Positions 1-4,005 of a stretch of 5,401 bases of DNA are shown here, in pieces. Both the position numbers and the translations under genes were made by a program. Positions within the stretch are counted from its first letter, which is position 1, and each line of letters begins with the position of its first letter. Under the pieces are notes generated by a model that had not been told where the DNA came from, ran no database searches, and saw only the letters and a program-made list of their open reading frames with translations. Source of the DNA: Pseudomonadota bacterium (lineage in GTDB: Bacteria; Pseudomonadota; Alphaproteobacteria; Caulobacterales; Caulobacteraceae); contig JAEXJH010000455.1 of NCBI GenBank assembly GCA_023445955.1, forward strand, positions 1 through 5,401. The letters are read 5' to 3'.

Positions 1-11
1 GTCGACGCCTG

Positions 12-359
12 ATGACCCCGGAGGCGTTCGACAAGGCGTGCTTGGCCCTGCCGGGCGCCACGCTCTCGATCCAGTGGGGCGACGACCACGTCTTCAAGGT
101 CGGCGGCAAGATGTTCGCCGTCCGCGGCAACGCCGTGCCCAAGGGCGGGATCTCGTTCAAGGCTTCGGACGTAGCGTTCGAGGTGCTGACCGAGACCGGC
201 CGCGCCATCCCCGCGCCCTATCTGGCTCGGGCCAAATGGGTGCGGTTCGACGATCTGGCCGAGCTGGACGCCGAGGAAGTCGCCGACTGGCTGAAGTCCG
301 CCCACGGGCTGGTCGCCGCCAAGCTTACGCGCAAGCTTCGGGCGGAGCTGGGGCTTTAG
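12..359 (+). CDS. MmcQ/YjbR family protein (small putative DNA-binding protein)
   Basis: This is a complete 115-residue protein of the usual size for the MmcQ/YjbR family (PF04237), whose members have a CyaY-like fold and are annotated as DNA-binding, although their cellular role is poorly known. The family pattern is visible in order: an N-terminal helix ending in LALPGA (residues 11-16), a Trp-Gly turn (22-23), a strand VFKVGGKMFAV (27-37), then the segment IPAPYLARAKWV (66-77) with the conserved aromatic and Trp, and a C-terminal helix rich in Lys/Arg/Leu. The ATG at 12 is preferred because the family normally begins just before the first helix. It overlaps a TGA (10-12) in another frame, as in translationally coupled operon genes; no Shine-Dalgarno sequence can be seen because the window begins here. 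The stop is TAG at 357-359. Its last 35 bases overlap the 3' end of the opposing tetR gene. No specific function can be assigned. Confidence 0.88.
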   Translation: MTPEAFDKACLALPGATLSIQWGDDHVFKVGGKMFAVRGNAVPKGGISFKASDVAFEVLTETGRAIPAPYLARAKWVRFDDLAELDAEEVADWLKSAHGLVAAKLTRKLRAELGL

Positions 360-999
360 GCCCGGCCAGGCCCTTCATGGCCATGGCCTCGATGGCCTCC
401 AGCAGGCGCTCATTGGTCAGGCCCGGCGTGCCCGGCGCCCATTTGGTCAGCCAGATCAGCATGCCGACCATCAGCTGGACCACCAGGACCGGCTCGCAGG
501 GGGCGACCGTGCCGTCGGCCATACCCTCCTCCAGAAACAGCTCGAGCCGCTTGGAGAGGCGCGCCGTCCAGGCCTCGATCGCCTGGCGCTGATCCTGATC
601 GAGATAGGAGCTGTCGCCGAAATAGAGCTGCGGCCCGTTATCGACCGCATCGTCCAGCAGGGCCTTGAGAAAACGCCGCAGCTTGCACAGGCCCGTGCCG
701 CCGTCGGCGTCGATCTTGACCAGGAGGGCCTCGAACCGCTCCAGCGACTGCTGGTGGCCGGCATAGGCCAGGGCCTGCTTGTTGGGGAAATAGTAGTAGA
801 GCGCCGCGTCCTTCAGATCGAGGGCGGCGGCGATGTCGGTCATCGTGGCCGCCGCGAAACCCTTGGCGTTGATGATCTCGATGGCCGCGCGCAGGATCGC
901 CTCGCGCTTCTTCACCGACTTCTGGCTCTGCGCCATGGGCCTGGCGTCGTCCCCCAGGATGCGGGACGCCAGGGCCAGAGGGTCTACGCCCTTAGCCAA
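325..999 (-). CDS. TetR/AcrR family transcriptional regulator
   Basis: This is a predicted one-component repressor of the TetR family: an N-terminal helix-turn-helix binds a palindromic operator and a C-terminal all-helical domain binds a ligand and dimerises. Counting from the TTG at 999 (224 residues), the first helix is KKREAILRAAIEIINAKGF (residues 30-48), followed by the helix-turn-helix TMTDIAAALDLKDAALYYYF (52-71) and the family signature FPNKQAL. The C-terminal half is helical and diverges from known ligand classes, so the inducer cannot be named. Start choice: the TTG is preceded by AGGGAGAG with about 9 nt spacing, and codons 937-999 keep G/C at third positions, whereas the stretch farther upstream does not. 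The ATG at 936 (203 residues) is an alternative with a poor ribosome site, and ATG 1065 or GTG 1068 would place the start inside a palindrome. The gene is divergent from the TonB receptor, which suggests it controls that receptor and itself. Its 3' end overlaps the MmcQ/YjbR gene. Confidence 0.9.
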   Translation of the reverse strand: MAKGVDPLALASRILGDDARPMAQSQKSVKKREAILRAAIEIINAKGFAAATMTDIAAALDLKDAALYYYFPNKQALAYAGHQQSLERFEALLVKIDADGGTGLCKLRRFLKALLDDAVDNGPQLYFGDSSYLDQDQRQAIEAWTARLSKRLELFLEEGMADGTVAPCEPVLVVQLMVGMLIWLTKWAPGTPGLTNERLLEAIEAMAMKGLAGPKAPAPPEACA

Positions 1000-1000
1000 T

Positions 1001-1014
1001 CGTTCTCTCTCCCT
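1001..1014 (-). promoter_or_regulatory. Shine-Dalgarno sequence supporting the TTG start of tetR
   Basis: Read on the minus strand this is AGGGAGAGAGAACG, placed directly before the in-frame TTG at 999. The AGGGAG core is about 9 nt from the start codon. It is much closer to the anti-Shine-Dalgarno complement than anything before the ATG at 936, where only CAGG at 3 nt or a G-run at 13 nt is present. It therefore decides the start in favour of TTG, though initiation at 936 remains possible. Confidence 0.5.
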
Positions 1015-1067
1015 GCACGGGGCGCTCGATTCTAGCGTCGAGCGACTACCGATGCCTTCCAGCATCA

Positions 1068-1083
1068 CCAGAACCCGTTCTGG
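1068..1083. promoter_or_regulatory. Perfect palindrome, candidate TetR-family operator
   Basis: The sequence CCAGAACCCGTTCTGG has two perfect 7-bp arms (1068-1074 and 1077-1083) around a 2-bp centre. Its size and symmetry suit a TetR-family dimer. It lies between tetR and the receptor gene, about 70 bp upstream of the TTG start of tetR. Its half-site TTCTGG recurs in variant form at 1030-1035 (TTCTAG), 1097-1102 (TTCTAA) and, reversed, 1109-1114 (CTAGAA). Binding is inferred, not shown. Confidence 0.45.
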
Positions 1084-1095
1084 CGCAAACCGAAA

Positions 1096-1115
1096 ATTCT
1101 AACTTGCGCTAGAAT
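1096..1115. promoter_or_regulatory. Inverted repeat ATTCTA-N8-TAGAAT, second candidate operator
   Basis: Two perfect 6-bp arms (1096-1101 and 1110-1115) flank an 8-bp spacer. The right arm is part of TTGCGCTAGAA (1104-1114), which is the reverse complement of TTCTGGCGCAA (1078-1088) with one mismatch, so this site and the neighbouring palindrome share half-sites. It overlaps the -35 part of the candidate receptor promoter, where a bound repressor would block RNA polymerase. Function is inferred from position and symmetry. Confidence 0.35.
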
Positions 1116-1131
1116 ATCGAGGTCATATTAA
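1104..1131 (+). promoter_or_regulatory. Candidate promoter for the TonB receptor gene
   Basis: TTGCGC (1104-1109) and TATTAA (1126-1131) are separated by 16 bp in the most AT-rich part of the intergenic region, giving a plausible housekeeping -35/-10 pair. Transcription would start near 1138 and leave a leader of roughly 230 nt. An alternative -10, GCTAGAAT at 1108-1115, resembles the Caulobacter consensus GCTANAWC but has no evident -35. This is a weak call from consensus matching by eye. Confidence 0.3.
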
Positions 1132-1145
1132 AATCACCCCCAGTT

Positions 1146-1168
1146 GCGGATGGATGCAAGACATCCGC
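1146..1168 (+). repeat. Hairpin-forming inverted repeat in the receptor leader
   Basis: GCGGATG (1146-1152) and CATCCGC (1162-1168) are perfect 7-bp arms around a 9-nt loop. It would sit close to the 5' end of the receptor mRNA if the candidate promoter at 1104-1131 is used. It has no T-tract, so it is not a terminator. It could be an mRNA stabilising hairpin or a protein binding site. Confidence 0.4.
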
Positions 1169-1354
1169 GCTGGGGCGGAAACATGACGCAAAGCGTCCTC
1201 ATCCAAGGCCAAGGGCTAGCGATCGCTTCGTGCGATACACGCGGTCGGCCTGGATCGCCCTTCCCTCACGTCAACACGCCCGCTCTTCCCCAAAAGAAAT
1301 CCGCGATTGCTCGAGGCGGAATGGGAAGAAACGCGGCAGATAATAAAGAAAAAC

Positions 1355-1360
1355 AGGGAG
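1355..1360 (+). promoter_or_regulatory. Ribosome binding site deciding the receptor start
   Basis: AGGGAG lies 6 nt before the ATG at 1367. The reading frame stays open upstream to a TTG at 1307, but only the ATG at 1367 has this site and is followed at once by a signal peptide, so it is the start. Confidence 0.75.
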
Positions 1361-1366
1361 TTAGTA

Positions 1367-3865
1367 ATGAGAAACGTCCATCTTCTGGGGGTCTCGGCCC
1401 TCGCGCTCGCCATCGCCGCCCCCGCCTACGCGCAAACCACGCAGGCTGACGGCAACTCGATCTCGGAAATCGTCGTCACCGCCACCAAGCGTGAACAGAC
1501 CCTGCAGGACGTGCCGATCTCGGTCGCCGTCACGGGTCAGCAGACCATCGAACGCGCCCAGGTCCGCGACCTGATCGACCTGCAGTCGGTCGTTCCGTCG
1601 CTGAAGGTCCAGCAGTTCAACGCCGCCGGCCAGACCAACTTCGTCATCCGCGGCTTCGGCAACGGCAACGGCAACGACGGCATCGAAAGCTCGGTCGGCA
1701 TCTTCATCGACGGCGTCTATCGCTCGCGCTCCGCCGCGGCCCTGGACGACCTTCCGGAAATCGAACGCGTCGAAGTGCTGCGCGGCCCGCAATCGACCCT
1801 GTTCGGCAAGAACGTGTCGGCCGGCGCGATCAGCATCGTGACCAAGAAGCCGCAGTTCGACTTCGGCGCAAAGGTCGAAGGCACCTACGGCAACTACAAC
1901 ACCCGCCAGATCAAGGGCACGATCACCGGCCCGCTCAGCGAGACCCTGGCGGTGCGCCTGTCGGGCAGCGTCAACAAGCGCGACGGCTACTTCACCAACC
2001 TGACCACCGGCAGCGACGTCAACGACCGCAACCGCTGGTCGATCCGCGCCGACGCGCTGTGGGAGCCGACCGACAAGACCTCGTTCCGGGTCATCGCCGA
2101 CTACAACAAGATCAACGAGACGTGCTGCGGCGTGACCTCGATCTTCAACGGCCCGGCCACCCTGGCCATCGGCGGCATCCTGAAGAAGCCGATCAGCGAC
2201 ACGACCAAGATCTTCGACCGCGACGTGATCTTCAACACCGACCCGGCCAACAAGCTGTCGGGCAAGGGCATTTCGGGCCAGCTGGATCATGATCTCGGCT
2301 TCGCCAAGCTGACCGCGATCACGGCCTATCGGAACCAGAAGAACGCCTCGTTCCAGGACATCGACTTCACCGGCGCGGACATCTCCAACAACCGCACGGC
2401 CAACACCATCAAGACCTTCACCCAGGAAATCCGCCTGGCGTCGAACAGCGACGGTCCGTTCAACTACCTGATCGGCGGCTTCTATCAGAACGAGAAGCTG
2501 GATACCGGCCGCACCATCACCTACGGCAGCGATGTGCGCGCGTTCGCCGACGCGCTGGGCGGCGCCGTTCCGGCCACGCTGCTGGGCGCTCTGCCCGCCA
2601 CGCTGCGTCCGGCTCTGACGGGCCGGTCGAACATCTACGCCCTGGAATTCCTGCAGAGCCTGGTGACGCCGTCGATCCGCCCCGGCTCGACCTACTTCCA
2701 GGCCGGCCAAGGCCTGAGCGACTATTACAATATGAAGCAGGAGTCGTACTCGCTGTTCAGCCAGTTCGACTACAAGGTCACCGAGCAGCTGACCCTGACC
2801 GGCGGCCTCGCCTATATGAACGACACCAAGAAGGCCCGCTCGAACGTCGTCATGAACGACCCGTTCTCGGCGCTGAACCTGGGCGCGGTGCCGCAGTTCA
2901 CGGCCCTCGGCCTGCCGGGCAACATCTATAGCGCCCTGGGCGCCCTGCAGTTCTTCTACGGCAACGACCCGACCCACGGCCCGGTCAACTATCCGAACGC
3001 CACGGAGTCGGGCCAACTGAAGGGCGACAAGGTCACTTACGCCGTTCGCGCGGCCTACGACTTCGGCGCCATCAACGCCTATGTCAGCTACTCCACGGGC
3101 TGGAAGGCCGGCGCCTTCAACCTGTCGTCGGACAGCCGTCCGCCGAACGCCAACGGCGTGGGCCGCACCGCCAATCCGGAAGACGTCAGCGTCTACGAAC
3201 TGGGCGTGAAGGCCAACTTCCCGGGCGGCTACGCCAACGTCGCGGTGTTCAAGCAGTCGATCAAGGGCTTCCAGTCGAACGCCTTCACCGGCCTCGGCTA
3301 CAGCCTGGTCAACGCGGGTGAGGAGTCGGTCAAGGGCTTCGAAGTCGACAGCGCCTGGCGTCCGGTCCAATGGCTGAACCTGGCCGCTTCGGTGACCTAT
3401 CTGGATCCGAAGTACGACAGCTTCACCGGCGCAGCCTGCGTGACCTTCGACACCGTCCGCTGCCCGGTCGATCCGACCACCGGCCGTCGTCCCAACTTCC
3501 GCAACCTGACGGGCGACACCCCGGCCGGCATCGCGAAGTGGAACTTCTCGACCTCGGCGACGATCAACCACGATCTCGGCGAGAACTGGAGCGGCTACGC
3601 CCGCGTGGAATACGATTACAGCAGCAAGGTTCAGCTGACGGAAACCGTCTCGCCGGCCCTGGCCAGCTATGACACCAACGTCATCAACGCCAGCCTGGGC
3701 ATCATCAACAAGCCCAACCAGCTGGAAATCGGCCTGTGGGCCCGCAACCTGACCAACGACGAAAGCCTGATCTCGGCCTTCCCGACGGTGGCTCAGGACG
3801 GCAGCTACAGCGGCTATCCGAACGCGCCGCGCACCTACGGCGTCACGGTTCGCAAGAGCTTCTAA
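1367..3865 (+). CDS. TonB-dependent outer-membrane receptor
   Basis: This is a complete 832-residue TonB-dependent receptor that imports a ligand across the outer membrane using energy from TonB-ExbB-ExbD. A signal peptide spans residues 1-22, with cleavage expected after AYA before Gln23. A TonB-box-like segment SEIVVTA is at 33-39. The plug domain covers about 44-162 and includes the VEVLRGPQSTLFGKN stretch (135-149) followed by SAGAISIVTKKP. The rest forms the predicted 22-stranded barrel, ending in YGVTVRKSF with the terminal Phe used for barrel assembly. Two long segments (about 385-452 and 494-554) are likely extracellular loops. The only cysteines form two pairs, 253/254 and 691/699. 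There is no N-terminal secretin/STN domain, so FecA-type surface signalling to a sigma factor is not expected. The substrate cannot be read from sequence: relatives are labelled iron-complex receptors but many carry other compounds. A divergent TetR gene suggests ligand-dependent control, and the downstream hydrolase raises a carbohydrate ligand as a possibility. Confidence 0.95.
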   Translation: MRNVHLLGVSALALAIAAPAYAQTTQADGNSISEIVVTATKREQTLQDVPISVAVTGQQTIERAQVRDLIDLQSVVPSLKVQQFNAAGQTNFVIRGFGNGNGNDGIESSVGIFIDGVYRSRSAAALDDLPEIERVEVLRGPQSTLFGKNVSAGAISIVTKKPQFDFGAKVEGTYGNYNTRQIKGTITGPLSETLAVRLSGSVNKRDGYFTNLTTGSDVNDRNRWSIRADALWEPTDKTSFRVIADYNKINETCCGVTSIFNGPATLAIGGILKKPISDTTKIFDRDVIFNTDPANKLSGKGISGQLDHDLGFAKLTAITAYRNQKNASFQDIDFTGADISNNRTANTIKTFTQEIRLASNSDGPFNYLIGGFYQNEKLDTGRTITYGSDVRAFADALGGAVPATLLGALPATLRPALTGRSNIYALEFLQSLVTPSIRPGSTYFQAGQGLSDYYNMKQESYSLFSQFDYKVTEQLTLTGGLAYMNDTKKARSNVVMNDPFSALNLGAVPQFTALGLPGNIYSALGALQFFYGNDPTHGPVNYPNATESGQLKGDKVTYAVRAAYDFGAINAYVSYSTGWKAGAFNLSSDSRPPNANGVGRTANPEDVSVYELGVKANFPGGYANVAVFKQSIKGFQSNAFTGLGYSLVNAGEESVKGFEVDSAWRPVQWLNLAASVTYLDPKYDSFTGAACVTFDTVRCPVDPTTGRRPNFRNLTGDTPAGIAKWNFSTSATINHDLGENWSGYARVEYDYSSKVQLTETVSPALASYDTNVINASLGIINKPNQLEIGLWARNLTNDESLISAFPTVAQDGSYSGYPNAPRTYGVTVRKSF

Positions 3866-3877
3866 GCTGATCTAACG

Positions 3878-3916
3878 AAGGGCGGCCCGGCCTCTGGCTT
3901 GGCCGCCTTTCTCTTA
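3878..3916 (+). terminator. Rho-independent terminator after the TonB receptor gene
   Basis: The stem pairs AAGGGCGGCC (3878-3887) with GGCCGCCTTT (3901-3910): seven G-C pairs, one G-T wobble and two A-T pairs around a 13-nt loop, followed by CTCTT. It begins 13 bp after the receptor stop codon. It suggests that the receptor mRNA ends here and that the hydrolase gene is transcribed separately. Confidence 0.85.
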
Positions 3917-3919
3917 CCC

Positions 3920-3938
3920 AAAGTGGCCTGACCACTTT
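3920..3938. promoter_or_regulatory. Palindrome resembling a FadR-subfamily GntR operator
   Basis: AAAGTGGCCTGACCACTTT is symmetric about T3929, with perfect 7-bp outer arms and 8 of 9 possible pairs matched. Its core TGGCCTGACCA differs at one position from the TGGTCTGACCA-type pattern recognised by FadR-subfamily GntR regulators. Hexuronate regulators such as UxuR and ExuR belong to that subfamily, which would suit a beta-glucuronidase-like target. It lies 67 bp before the hydrolase start codon and just upstream of a candidate -35. It could instead be a second, weak terminator hairpin, since TT-C-C follows, but a strong terminator stands immediately before it. Confidence 0.45.
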
Positions 3939-3941
3939 TCC

Positions 3942-3971
3942 TTGCACCCTGGCCACCGCCCGTGCTTCAAC
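3942..3971 (+). promoter_or_regulatory. Candidate promoter for the family 2 hydrolase gene
   Basis: TTGCACC (3942-3948) and GCTTCAAC (3964-3971) resemble the Caulobacter housekeeping elements TTGACGS and GCTANAWC, with one mismatch in the -10. The 15-bp gap is slightly longer than the usual 10-14. Transcription would start near 3978, giving a leader of about 28 nt that includes the ribosome site. This assumes the organism uses Caulobacter-type promoters. Confidence 0.35.
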
Positions 3972-3995
3972 CTCTGCGACAAGCCGAACGGCTGT

Positions 3996-4000
3996 GGAGG
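3996..4000 (+). promoter_or_regulatory. Ribosome binding site of the family 2 hydrolase gene
   Basis: GGAGG is 5 nt before the ATG at 4006. It fixes this start, which is also the one that yields a signal peptide. Confidence 0.8.
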
Positions 4001-4005
4001 AAGCG

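Larger units (their letters stand above)
1000..1366. promoter_or_regulatory. Divergent intergenic control region between tetR and the TonB receptor gene
   Basis: These 367 bases contain no convincing gene. The left part (about 1028-1115) carries repeated TTCTRG-type half-sites and two palindromes. The middle (1104-1134) is the most AT-rich stretch and holds a candidate promoter. The right part (1140-1330) contains several hairpin-forming inverted repeats that would lie in a long 5' leader of the receptor mRNA. A GATTC site at 1028-1032 fits GANTC, the CcrM methylation target in Caulobacter, which matters only if the organism is a relative. The arrangement fits a shared control region for two divergent genes; which promoter each uses is not established by sequence alone. 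Confidence 0.7.

Noticed and set aside
38..592. Plus-strand frame of 184 codons spanning the MmcQ/YjbR gene and the tetR 3' half
   Set aside because: It is out of frame with one real gene and antisense to the other, and its product is Arg-rich without any domain.
1339..1344. GATAAT as a -10 element close to the receptor gene
   Set aside because: No -35 is found at 16-18 bp; the nearest TTGCTC (1307-1312) is 26 bp away, and the leader would be very short.
1183..1449. Small open frame from ATG 1183 with an upstream GGGGCGGA, which could be a leader peptide
   Set aside because: It runs out of frame through the receptor ribosome site and signal peptide and shows no protein-like pattern; a coding leader is not supported.
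1658..1675. Three tandem GGCAAC units
   Set aside because: They encode Gly-Asn repeats in the receptor plug at a place where related receptors have similar GNG/GNN stretches, so a regulatory or unstable repeat is not needed to explain them.
1361..3571. Long open frame on the minus strand (736 codons) antisense to the receptor
   Set aside because: It lies opposite a gene with unmistakable receptor motifs, has an Arg/Gly/Val-rich composition typical of shadow frames in high-GC DNA, and shows no recognisable domain.
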